Positions 1 through 9,200 of a stretch of 14,757 nt of DNA are shown here, piece by piece. The stretch is from positions 1 to 14,757 of the forward strand of contig MDYQ01000383.1 in assembly GCA_003024175.1 (NCBI GenBank), in the 5' to 3' direction. Source of the DNA: Planoprotostelium fungivorum. Lineage: Eukaryota; Evosea; Variosea; Cavosteliida; Cavosteliaceae. Numbering within the stretch: position 1 is the first letter of the stretch; each line of letters begins with the position of its first letter. The notes under the pieces were generated by a model, which saw only the letters and a program-made list of their open reading frames with translations, did not search any database and was not told where the DNA came from. The position numbers were made by a program, and so were the translations under genes.

Positions 1-265
1 TGTCGGGTGATTTGATCTGCAAAGCCAAGTGCAAGATGACTTTTGTAACATCGTGACTGGAGGAAGTAAGACCGTCAGACATCAGTTGTCTTCTCTGCTG
101 GATGGAAAGAAGATCAGAAGATCTCGCGTCAGACGGAGTCAGAATAAAATCAGACTGCTTCAGATTGTGCCACGATGAAACAGTCTGATATGCATAGTAC
201 ACGCGCATGGTTACACCCCACAGCCCACGCGGTGACGTCGATCGTGATGGATTAATATCAATATT

Positions 266-312
266 CAGACGGTGTATGGAAATACTCCATTCAGTCACGA
301 TTCCACCGTCTG
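266..312. repeat. Hairpin with nested stem
   Basis: CAGACGGTG at 266-274 pairs perfectly with CACCGTCTG at 304-312. Inside the loop, ATGGA (276-280) pairs with TCCAT (286-290). No adjacent gene or T-run suggests a terminator. It lies just outside the larger inverted repeat that starts at 316. Confidence 0.5.
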
Positions 313-315
313 TAA

Positions 316-902
316 CAGGAATGGGTATTTGGTTGTCAGGTTGAGCGTGTATTTTGAAGTGGAACTATCGTTAGCATAGATCGGACGCCACCTCCATTTT
401 CCGTCCATGATGTTCATCATGGACGGCCGTCCTGTGTAATCTGAAGTGGCATCAGCATCGGATATGTTCACAAAAATGTTGCTTAAAGTTCGAGGAGTTC
501 AAAAAATCACCTCCAGTTTCCACCGTCCATTTGTGATGTGATGTGACATGTGTTGCCGGCATTTGATGAACGAACGTAACGCATCACATCTAGAATGAGT
601 ATTGGTGAGTGAGTGTCTAGAATGAGTGAGAGTTCGATGAACGTTCATTCATCACATGGTGGCAACACATGTCACATCACATCACCAATCACATCGTGTG
701 ATGAAGACGATAACGCACAATCCACCTTCATTGATGCAATATCCTTCGTCTTGTTGTTGGGCTCCTGCTTGGATGCGCCTTCCTCTCTCAGATGGGACGC
801 CGTCCGGCCGTGCGATGACTACTGTCATGAGCATCCTATCCTGGGGATACTCAAATATTCACTTAACAGGGGATCACTCACTCACTCAAATACCCATTCC
901 TG
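316..902. repeat. Long decayed inverted repeat (foldback-like element)
   Basis: Two pairs of arms share the same centre, position 609. The outer arm is CAGGAATGGGTATTTG at 316-331 with its exact complement at 887-902 (16/16). The inner arm is 533-557 with an exact 25-nt complement at 661-685, extended to 577/641 with about 41 of 45 matches. Between them the arms are weakly collinear, for example TCATC..ACGGCCG around 414-430 against 806-819. The spacer at 578-640 carries the direct repeat TCTAGAATGAGT (589-600 and 616-627). Equal spacing of both arm pairs implies one original foldback unit, such as a MITE or foldback transposon, that has since diverged. There is no transposase, and target-site duplications were not identified. 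Confidence 0.6.
401..426. repeat. Perfect 26-nt palindrome (12-bp arms, 2-nt loop)
   Basis: CCGTCCATGATG (401-412), TT, then CATCATGGACGG (415-426): perfect complementary arms around a two-base loop. It lies within the left arm of the larger inverted repeat. It may be a structural remnant of that element or a protein-binding dyad; no neighbouring gene decides between these. Confidence 0.75.
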
Positions 903-1009
903 CGTGTGGGATGGGTTGTGATATGTTCATTCAAACGCCCACCGGGTAATTTACCCACGGTTTTTTACCCGCTCGAGATCACTTTTCACGAATCCAAGAG
1001 CAAGCACCA

Positions 1010-1644
1010 CGGGTAAGATGAGAGCCTTTGGAAGACATTGACTGCACCTTCATTCAATATTCTGAGTCACATCAGGTCCTCCAGATATCTCACTCCGTCC
1101 TCAAAGGTAATCAATGTGAAGGATTAAATACGTCTAAAGACGTTGGTTGGGTTTGTCACTACATTTTCCAACTTTCATTTTAGGTCTTGAGTCCGTATCG
1201 CGCCCGTTCATCCGTAGAAGACCACTTCGAACCGTCTTCACAGGTAATAATACATCAAATTGAACACTCGGCTACGGACGTTGAGGTATCTTTCACATTT
1301 TCTGATTTTCATTTCAATTCTCGCCAAAGACCACAATTCAACATCCACAGGAATTCTACACATCCAAACCGAACGCTTGATCTCAGGTATAGTGTCGTTT
1401 TACAATGTTCACCAACATCTAAATCACAGAAATACATCATGCCAAACGCCCAGACCGCCCTCGCCGGTGAACTCGACTTTTTTATCTCTTTTTATTCTCT
1501 ATTTTCGTCGCGGTGTCCCCAGGGCCTGTATAGGGCTCTACGGATTTACCGGAGCCTCATGCATGCTCTGGCCTGGTATAGCGGTGGCTCAGAGAGCTCA
1601 AAAAATTTGATAGTAATTACGCTCAACCTTTTCTAATGATATAG
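1010..1644 (+). other. Probable upstream exons of the CBM gene, unresolved
   Basis: This stretch looks spliced in the plus direction, but I could not join it into one open protein. Possible donor-like AG|GTA sites lie at about 1106 (GTAATC), 1243 (GTAATA), 1285 (GTATCT) and 1387 (GTATAG). A convincing 3' splice site with a pyrimidine-rich tract ends at about 1182 (TTTCATTTTAG). Another ends at 1644, after CTTTTCTAATGATATAG, which includes a CTAAT branch-site match. A possible micro-exon at 1582-1612 would connect in phase to the CBM exon. Donors here are GTA-type and the introns T-rich, unlike the GTG-type introns of the minus-strand genes. Confidence 0.3.
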
Positions 1645-2399
1645 CAGCCAGCCCTTGTATCGATCTGATTTGGCCATACGGGGGTAGAGATGTTTGCATC
1701 AAAGGAAATTGGACAAACTGGCAACCTATTAGAATGCTACATAATGGCTCGGTTCACACCTACCCGCTATTTTATTCATTTGGGGTGAAATATATATACT
1801 GCTTCATTGTAGACGGAAAGGTGTGCCATGATGGGTTGACTGCAGCTGAACCAAATGTGTACGGAGGGTACGATAATTTTTATTATGGTAAGTGTATTAT
1901 ACATGGATGTCATCTTATTGGAGATAGTGGTGAGACCACCTTCCCCGGGACCGAAATTGGTGGGGAACCCTGCGCGTGATGGTGTGAGTTGACCACCTCT
2001 AAGTATGATTGTTTATCATTTTAAAGCCTTCAGGCATTGAATCAATCTTCCGAGCAATTCACGTACATCTCAAACAATTCGAGACTCATCGTATCAATCG
2101 AGAGAGGCAACAATTTGAGACTCGACGTATCAATCGAGAGAGGCAACAATTTGAGACTCGTCGTATCAATCGAGGGAGGCAACAATTTGAGACTCGTCAT
2201 ATCAATCGAGAGAGGCAACAATTCAAGCTCGTCCAACAACAGTTCCGCTCAAGCATATCACGGGTCCACCCCTCATGGATCTGACTCAGATCCATTAGCT
2301 TCCATCAACCCTCCTGATGTCAGTCTTAGTGAAGGGGATGCTGTAATTCCTACTCGCAGAGTATTATTTACGATTCTTGGGGGTCATAGAACAGTATGA
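1645..2399 (+). CDS. AMPK-beta-like glycogen-binding module protein, C-terminal part
   Basis: The frame from about 1645 encodes a segment resembling the AMPK-beta carbohydrate-binding module (CBM48/CBM20-like, a starch- and glycogen-binding beta-sandwich). It contains IDLIWPYGGRDVCIKG, NWTNW, YIYCFIVDGK and a closing YGGYDNFYY, in the family's usual order. My preferred model is an exon 1645-1975 (acceptor TAG at 1644 or CAG at 1647), an intron 1976-2026 (GTGATG..TTAAAG, 51 nt) and a last exon 2027-2399. The last exon carries four 12-residue repeats, an Asn/Ser-rich linker and a C-terminus ending GGHRTV. AATAAA follows the stop by 19 nt. A stronger-looking donor, GTAAGT at 1888, joined to 2034 would instead read the repeat in another frame and stop at 2284. 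The 5' end is unresolved, so the full protein and its function are unknown; no AMPK-beta C-terminal (ASC) domain is visible. Confidence 0.5.
2075..2234 (+). repeat. 36-bp tandem repeat, four full copies plus partial
   Basis: The unit begins CAATTYGAGACTCRTCGTAT and ends CAATCGAGAGAGGCAA. Copies lie at 2075-2110, 2111-2146, 2147-2182 and 2183-2218, with a decaying fifth from 2219. Copies differ at only a few positions. The unit is 12 codons, so copy-number change would not shift the frame. In the preferred frame it encodes RLVVSIERGNNL-type repeats; in the +1 frame it encodes QFETRRINRERQ-type repeats. Confidence 0.9.
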
Positions 2400-2826
2400 C
2401 GAATAATATCTAGAATGAATAAATACCATGTAAGGTATTCACTCTCCTCTTCTGTGGTGTCTTCTGCCCCTTCAATTCAGCTCTTCGCTTCTTCCTCTTC
2501 TCTGAGCTCTTGTGGTATCCCGTCGTGCGAGCTAATCGATCGATGAACTGTTGGGAGAGCGGTATTTGACATCTTTCCGCAATGGTGAGATACCGTTAAT
2601 GTCTCGACAATGGTTGATGGAGGAGATGATGCCTGATAGTCTTTCAGACTCTTCGTGTTGTGATGATGATATGATTGATGATCTGTCACTCCTTCCTTCC
2701 CCTGGTCGTATCTCACATCATCAATCAGACTGGTGTCAGTCCGCTCTACGATGTCAACTTAGAATAGATCGCACCCTTGCTCTACATTTATCGTCCTTTC
2801 TTCCATCCATATCGGTCTCACTGACG
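2400..2826. other. Intergenic region between convergent genes
   Basis: AATAAA at 2418-2423 is a likely polyadenylation signal for the plus-strand CBM gene ending at 2399. It is embedded in a small hairpin (AATACC 2421-2426, GGTATT 2434-2439). The rest would hold the 3' UTR of the minus-strand F-box gene that stops at 2827. Open frames of 79 aa (-) and 97 aa (+) here have no recognisable content. Confidence 0.5.
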
Positions 2827-5615
2827 CTAGTCTACGTCCAATGACATTTCTATTCTCTCGATCTCATCGTTCACCGCACAGATGATTCCGACGTCTCCAG
2901 AGACCAGAATCGCATGCTTCACCTCCCACTTGTTGATCGACGCATCGATTTGGTTGGATCGTATGAGCCAGTCCACCATCTCCTCGTTTGTTGCCCTGAT
3001 CGCGTCCAACAGTGCCTCGTTCTTTGTTCCAGAATCAAACTTCATCTTCTGATTCATCTCCTTCAGTAGATCGATCCGGCCGGAGCGTACTACGGCGTGG
3101 AGGATGCTGTTATTGAACGTTATCTCCGTGTTTCCTTCTCTGATGATGGGCTCCAGCAGGTAGATGAGACCTCGATCGGCTAACTCTAACAAGCTGACGC
3201 TCTCTCTCAACTCGTAGAACGATTCGTCTTCGAGCCGAATGGTCCTCCATTTGTCTACGGGCGAAAAGATATCGATCAATAATTGCACAGTCAACTGCGT
3301 GTTATCAATGGACAGAACGGAAGGTGTTGGAATCATTTCATTCATCACCTTCAAATGAGGCGCAATTTCAGCGGCCATTTCATAGAATCTGGAATTCAAG
3401 GCGATCAAGAAGTAGTGTAAGAAGAAACACAAGGGTAGTATGTCAGGAGACAGTAGTTTCTCTATCATCTTTCCATCACGGTGATAAACGACAGAGGAGA
3501 TCGCCGTGGTAAGAACTCTCTTCAGCCAATCTTCGTTGCCAAAGTCGACGAGATCGAAGCAAGACGGATCACCGATTGTAGCCAGACTGATGGATGTCCT
3601 GTTCATCGTTATTCATGATACGATGGCGATGGCATGCACGTACTGTTCACGAAGGTGGGGATGTTTCTCTGCAAACACTTTGGCGACTTTAGGTGAGACC
3701 ATAGAAACCAAGTATTCCAACTGGTGAGGCCAAAGGTCGATGATAAGCTCAGATGCTTCAGTGCGCTGGCGCACTACATGCAACCATCCTTCTTGATTCA
3801 AGCTCAGCTCTCTTGTTTCCATGGCCCATTTCAGAGACTCCATGTCTCCCACGCTAGCGATCATCTCGTTGAACAAGAGGACATCTACACCGTTCAGTTC
3901 TCACTTGTCCGTTTCTTCACCTTCTCTTGATGTCGGGAGATGTACGCGACCTCTCCTGACTTCTCGTATAAAGTCGAATAGGAAGGCATCCAATTCTGTC
4001 TTGTCGTTCTTCTTCGGAATAGAATCCATCTTCCATCTCATCCTTCCATAGATGTTTGGCGGGAAGACCATATCCTTCTGGGTGAGAAGTCGAGACAGCA
4101 GACGTCGATGTCCTGCATGTGTACAGAGACCAAAGGTGGACCACACGGGCCGACCGTCAAACTTTGACAAGTTCAACATCTTCTCGATCTCTCGACTCCA
4201 ATGACTCGACACGAGGCGATACTTTGCATATTCCATGGCTGCGTCTCTGTTGCTGCTGTAGATGGAGATGTGATCGTGGACTCCAACTATGAGCTTGGAC
4301 ACGATCATGCTGATTACGTCCCAACCGATCAGCTCGTCCATCGGTGGTGTCCCCTCTGGCCACGGCACGATGACTCCCAGATCCAGCAGCTCGAGCGAGT
4401 CCGGATGTTTCGATCGCATCACCTCTTGAAAAAGATCTCGATCGGCCGACAGATCGATGTGACTCGATCTGCAGATCATCTCGATGATGATAGTGGATGC
4501 CGACTCGATGGCCTGGAGGACGATGTCCTTCGTCTCTTCTCTCGTGTAGACTCTTCTCTTCTCTAGTTCCATCCTGGCAAGTTCCACGCTGTTCAATCTG
4601 ATCGCCTCCAGCAGGAGAAAGTTTCCTCGTATGAAGCGCTGAGCACACCCAAACTTCGACAGTTCCGTCCACGATAGACCCTCTCGAATGTAACAGATAG
4701 TGTTGTGGGGTAACAGCTGTTTCTCGCTTTCCTCTGTCATCGGCCGTAGTATCAGCTGATCGCACTTCAGAATCGAAATCGATGCATCGTCTCACGTTGC
4801 CGTTGTCCGTACGAATCATGCGCCACGTGGCCACTCCATCAGTTGGGTAGTCTGTTGTTGAGATGTACTCTGTCACATCGAGTTCGAGGTGAAAATCAGA
4901 CTGCAGGATTAGCCGCCGCACCTTGTTTGGTGTGACAACGAGCTGGCTCGTCATGCAGGACTTGAGATCGTCCAGGGACGGGACGGGTATGTTGGAAGTA
5001 TTGTAGCTATGGAATAGGCACAAGGTCCATGAGTTACCACCGTCGCCAGACTGAGCGGAGACACGACATTGCGGTGGTGAAATACCGAAGAGAGATTCCG
5101 ACTCTGACAAGAAGATCGAACGAAATTCATTCGATGCCGATCTGCGAACTTGAAGGTGGGCGAAGAAGGCGCGATCTGACTCGATCAGATCGTGATTATT
5201 TGAAAAGGATTGATGATTGATATACACCTTCTTCGTTGAAATGACCAAGGAATGCGTCCGAACGAATGGCCAAAAGGTAATGCACCAGGCACAATAGATA
5301 TTCATCTTGATCTTCTTCTCCCGTGCTGTCTGATCTCAGGCGATCGAGGAAGTCTCTGTCGATCGGAAGGTGAAGAACTGAGAGTCGTAGGAGAAGGTTT
5401 CTGTGAGCCGGCTGATTGCATGTTTTGTAGGTTGTCCAGAAGCGAGCGAGGTCGAACCACTTCTGACACTCTTCTCTCCATCGTTGTGAAACCTGTTGAC
5501 AAGCGCCAAAGGCTCTGACCGCCTGCTGATTGTTCTCAGAGTTGCACTCGTAAAGGTCTTGAAAGAGGTAGGAGAAGATGCGTCGCATGACATTCCAGTC
5601 GAGGACGTCTTCCAT
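2827..5615 (-). CDS. F-box protein with long helical-repeat tail
   Basis: Five exons on the minus strand: 5615-5228, 5175-4796, 4731-3921, 3884-3644 and 3598-2827, giving about 863 aa. Residues 1-55 look like an F-box (VLDWNVMRRIFSYLF ... ACQQVSQRWREECQKWF), the motif that links substrates to Skp1-Cul1 ubiquitin ligases. Exon 2 encodes a beta-rich-looking stretch I do not recognise (SLDDLKSCMTSQLVV, FHLELDVTEYISTTDY). Exons 3-5 are helical and in places ankyrin-like (SILHAVVRSGRIDLLKEM; NEEMVDWLIRSNQID), so a substrate-binding solenoid is a reasonable inference. The joins exon 1-2 (phase 1), 3-4 (GTGAAG..GTGTAG, 36 nt, phase 1) and 4-5 (GTACGT..AACAG, 45 nt, phase 2) are in phase. The exon 2-3 join is uncertain: the donor may be at 4795 (64-nt intron) or 4765 (34 nt, giving 873 aa), or a second gene may start at the ATG at 4740. 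The start is the first in-frame ATG before the F-box. Confidence 0.6.
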
Positions 5616-5763
5616 CTTGTGCTGCTCGCTCTCGTTCGTGTGGTAGGTTTCTGTCGATTCACCGTCCTTGTGATACTTCGCGATCTTCTGCGATGGTCCG
5701 TCGAGACCAGTTCCACTTTGACACCACCACAAAAACACAACAGTGTCGTGGCAGCTGCCCACA

Positions 5764-5769
5764 TTTATT
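5764..5769 (-). terminator. Possible polyadenylation signal AATAAA
   Basis: AATAAA on the minus strand lies 76 nt beyond the stop of the tentative small gene (5845) and about 150 nt before the start of the F-box gene. Its position gives modest support to the small gene being real. Confidence 0.4.
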
Positions 5770-5844
5770 ATATTACGTACACCTTCTCACTGCAGATACC
5801 CATGACGTTGACGGTGCGAGACATCCGTCACCAGAGTCTTGTCA

Positions 5845-6240
5845 TTATTTCCTCAGCATTCTATGCGTTTCCTGTGGCACTGGTCCAGCCGCGTAGCAAA
5901 TATACATTCTGACCACACTGAAATCACCTCTTCCCTCTTCTTCTGCGTGGTACCTCTTTGAGATGCGTTGGGATTGATCGTAGGGATATCGTGCGGCCCT
6001 GCGAGTAGTATTTACCTCTACAAAAAAGCGTTAAGAAGGTGGCTGTAAATGCACCGTCCAATGTCCATATCTTCTTGTGCCTCTGATCGTTGCTGAGTTT
6101 TACCACAGATGCACAGTCAGTGTGATCAGAGAAGGTACCATTGCATCTTGCAGCCCAGGCGTCTCCTCTCTGTTATCTTCGTGCATCATACCGCGTGTTA
6201 GAAATTTGCTTGGCCGCACTATATCATATGGGTAATACAT
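5845..6240 (-). CDS. Tentative small three-exon gene, unknown product
   Basis: Proposed exons are 6240-6220, 6169-6055 and 6017-5845, giving about 102 aa. Intron 1 (50 nt) starts GTGCGG, has a CTAAC branch-site match and ends AACAG. Intron 2 (37 nt) starts GTGCAT, has CTTAAC followed by a T-run, and ends GTAG. Both joins keep the frame open (phases 0 and 1), and the last exon then runs 57 codons to TAA. Visible segments include GDAWAARCNGTFSDHTDC, VVKLSNDQRHKKIWTLDE and ARYPYDQSQRISKRYHAEEE; none is recognised. Doubts: the proposed ATG is only 23 nt beyond the stop of PPP1R21 on the same strand, exon 1 is only seven codons, and no homologue is known to me. The true start may differ, or this could be transcribed leader of the F-box gene. 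Confidence 0.35.
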
Positions 6241-6263
6241 ACAAATCTTGCTATTTCCTTTGT

Positions 6264-9200
6264 CTATTTTCCCCTTCCCTTCAGCATGCTCTTGAGGGAG
6301 AATATCTCCGTCTCTTGTGAAGAAATCTTTTCGCTCTGTTCCGTAATGTGCTCGGTGAACAGAGTCATCTGCTGCTCGTAATTCTTCCTCGTCAAGTCTA
6401 GATCGTCCTTCACTGCCTTATAATTTCCCTCCGCTGCCTGCAGCTCTGCGTGCACGGTCGTCCTCTCTGCGTGGATCTAATTCATTTTCAATCTTTATAT
6501 TCCCCCTCTCCTCACCTTCTTCAACTTGTTCAACGATTGTTTGTATGCGTTGTAGAGTCGAACGGCTCTAGAATCCACTAAAGATACCTGCGACGACGTT
6601 CGATGAGGTAGAGATTATCCTATTCACCTGTGACGACACTTGTTCTAATTTGTAATCGTAATACTTTTTGATCATGTCTTCCCTCTCTCTATCGTATTCG
6701 GTCACACCCAGAGTCTGACTCTGTGTCAATCTCCTTCTCTCCTCCTCTCCTCACCTTGCTCTCGTTTCCGTGTAAATCCATGACGCTGAGTGAATATTTC
6801 GCTTCTTCTTCTTTCACTGCGGCCATTCGAGCTTCGGCAGACGGTGCGATAACTTCTGCCTCGGAATAATGCTTCGGTGAAGTTCTCTCGTTGTCTAATA
6901 TCTCTTCCTTGTCTCGATTACACTCTGCATCGCTGACAAAAAGTTCACCGTCTGAATGGACTGTTCGGCTGTCTCTACGTGATTTCTGGTGGATGTTGCC
7001 GCCTCCGCTGCCATGGCTGCTAGATCGGCTGATTCGTTCAATCTTTTGTCAACGGTGGTGATCGATCCTTTCACCTTCTGCGCGAGCCAATTTCATCTTC
7101 AGTTGTGCTTGTTCTGCTACGGCAGATTCGAGATTGACGTTCATTTGTTTCTCTCTCTCGGCGTATCTCTCCCTCTCCCTTCTCGTGTTCTCCTTCTCTT
7201 TCTCTCTCTCCTTCTCTCTCCTCTCCCTCTCCTTCTCCCTCTCCTTCTCTCTCTCTATCTCTCTCTCCTTCTCCCTCTCCTTCTCCCTCTCTTTCTCTTC
7301 TTCTCTCTTCTTCTCCTTCTCTTCCTTTATACATGATGTCAAGAGATGTACTATGCTGAAGATAACTTCACCTGTCTCTTCTTCTTCTCTTCGTCGACGT
7401 AGATCGTCTTCTCACGAGCTGCAGCCATCTCTGCCTCAGTCACCTGACGATCACCTTCCGTCTCTCTCATCTTGTTCATCCATTCACCCTTCTCTCTCTC
7501 CCACTCTGTTTCCATCTCATTCATCTTCTCTCTCATTCCTCCTATTTCTTCTTCCATTTCTCTGTCCTTCGTATCAATTCTCTCTTCTCTATTTCAATCC
7601 ACCTTGTTCGTCTCTTCACATCATCTTCTCTGCTCTCGTATTCTTCTTTCATGTGTCTCATCTTTAATTCTGCTTCTTCTCTCTCCTTCCTCTCCTTCTC
7701 TCTGTCCATTTCTCTCTCTTCTTCTCTCCTCCTTCCTTCTTCTGTGATCTCTTGACGATATTTCTCCACGTCGGCCTTGTCTCTGTCACCTTCTCTTCTC
7801 TTCTTCGTCTTCTCACCCTCTCCTTCTCCCTCTCTCCTACAAATTGTGCTTCACGATCAGCAAGGACCGTCTTCCAATATCTCTCTCTCTCTTCGTACAA
7901 TATCTTCTGCTCTTGGATGTGTCTCTCCTTCTCGTTCAAGTTTTTCCCAATCTTCTCCTTCTCTTCTCGGATGATTCTGAATTGTCTGTCCACCTCCGTC
8001 TTCTCTTGGATGACGGTCTCGTGATCTTTTGTGATCTTTTCGTATCGATTTCGCATCTGGGCAATCTCGGCTAAGAGGTTGTTCGTTTGGGTCTGATGGG
8101 CGGCAGTGCTGTCTCTCACTGCGTTTAACTCGTTCTGTATGACGTTCTTCTCTTCCTTCAATTGCTCGATGTGTTCTGTTACGTTGAGATTAAGTGAAAG
8201 TGATTCTTCATTTTCTCACCTTCTACTCTCTTGATCGTGTCTTCCTTTGCCTTAATGGTATCTCTCGCTTGTTGCAAGAGAGAAATGTTATCGATCGATG
8301 CTTGATAAGAGATCCTCTCCTTCTCTTGTACTCTCTCGTGGATCGATTGTACGTAACGTACGTTCGACACGTTCATGTTGGACAGAGCCACATCGTAGTT
8401 CGATCTCACAACTTCTTCCATAGATTCTGCACCGAAGAAGAAACCACGAATCGAGTAAGAAGGAGAAGCCGTGAACAAGTCCAGAGCCTCTTGACAACAA
8501 GCGATCATGTTATCTGATTCGTTCACTCTTCGTCGATGACATGTGACTCACTCATTCCTTCTACGATTTCACCCGTGGATGTTTCGATGTGATGATGAAG
8601 ATCTCCCATTCCTCTCACTTGTGTGCCCAATTCGGTCTCTTCTTGTGACATCTTTGATGTGATTTGATTGGAAAAAGCTGACGATGGCGATGAGATTGAC
8701 ATCGGTGATGTCCCTCTCACTCTTATATACATGTTCTAACGCATCTAAGCTCGATATGGATTCCTCGAGCGATGAGATGATGTCAGCCTTGGGTAAAATG
8801 TCGTCTCCAAATAAGATGGAAAAGTTCCTCTGCACTTCTTCTAAACTGTGGTGCAACTCAAAGTGTCCCTCGCTCAACATCTTATTTCTACTCTGCAGCG
8901 AAGGAGATAGACCGGGGATCTTACTCTCTTCTTCTAATCTGCTCGCGAATGAGTTAATCAAGTCGATACGTCTCACCTCAATAGTTCGCATCCTAATAGA
9001 CTCTTCCTGCATTGAATCCATCTGTTAAATGCCGTTCTCACGTTTGACTGATTCTTTCAATTTTAACGGCGAGTATAACAGACTCACATATAGAGTGGGT
9101 TCGATTGTTGCCTCATTCGATACGGCAGAGATTAACGTCTCTACACTGTGATGGATATCATCCAGACGTTGCGTGTGGTCCACCAATAGATCGCCAATCT

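Larger units (their letters stand above)
1..1000. other. No supportable gene; repeat-rich flank
   Basis: I see no coding region here. The open frames on either strand (for example around 613-949) have no recognisable domain, codon pattern or splice structure. What the stretch does hold is secondary-structure potential: several CAGAC/GTCTG motifs (near 74, 130, 150, 182, 266 and 308), a hairpin at 266-312, a 12-bp-arm palindrome at 401-426, and a long decayed inverted repeat centred on 609. The sequence TCTAGAATGA occurs at 589 and 616, and again at 2409. Confidence 0.5.

Noticed and set aside
613-949. Two overlapping plus-strand frames of about 100 aa
   Set aside because: They lie in the right arm of the foldback element, lack recognisable domains, and overlap each other in different frames.
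2477-2844. Opposing frames of 79 aa (-) and 97 aa (+)
   Set aside because: No motif or splice support; they sit in the gap where the 3' UTRs of two convergent genes are expected.
4157-4795. Long minus-strand frame continuing from F-box exon 2 (382-aa frame 4157-5305)
   Set aside because: Beyond about 4766 it overlaps the better-supported frame of exon 3 on the same strand, loses protein-like character (Arg/His/Gly-rich, low complexity) and is most likely a shadow reached by reading through an intron.
6989-7747. Plus-strand Leu/Ser/Phe-rich frames (115, 177 and 91 aa) suggesting membrane proteins
   Set aside because: They are the antisense of the CTCTCC-rich tract encoding the charged coiled coil of PPP1R21. 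Their hydrophobic composition follows from the repeat.
8684-9028. 114-aa plus-strand frame
   Set aside because: Antisense of PPP1R21 exons 10-11, which match the family.
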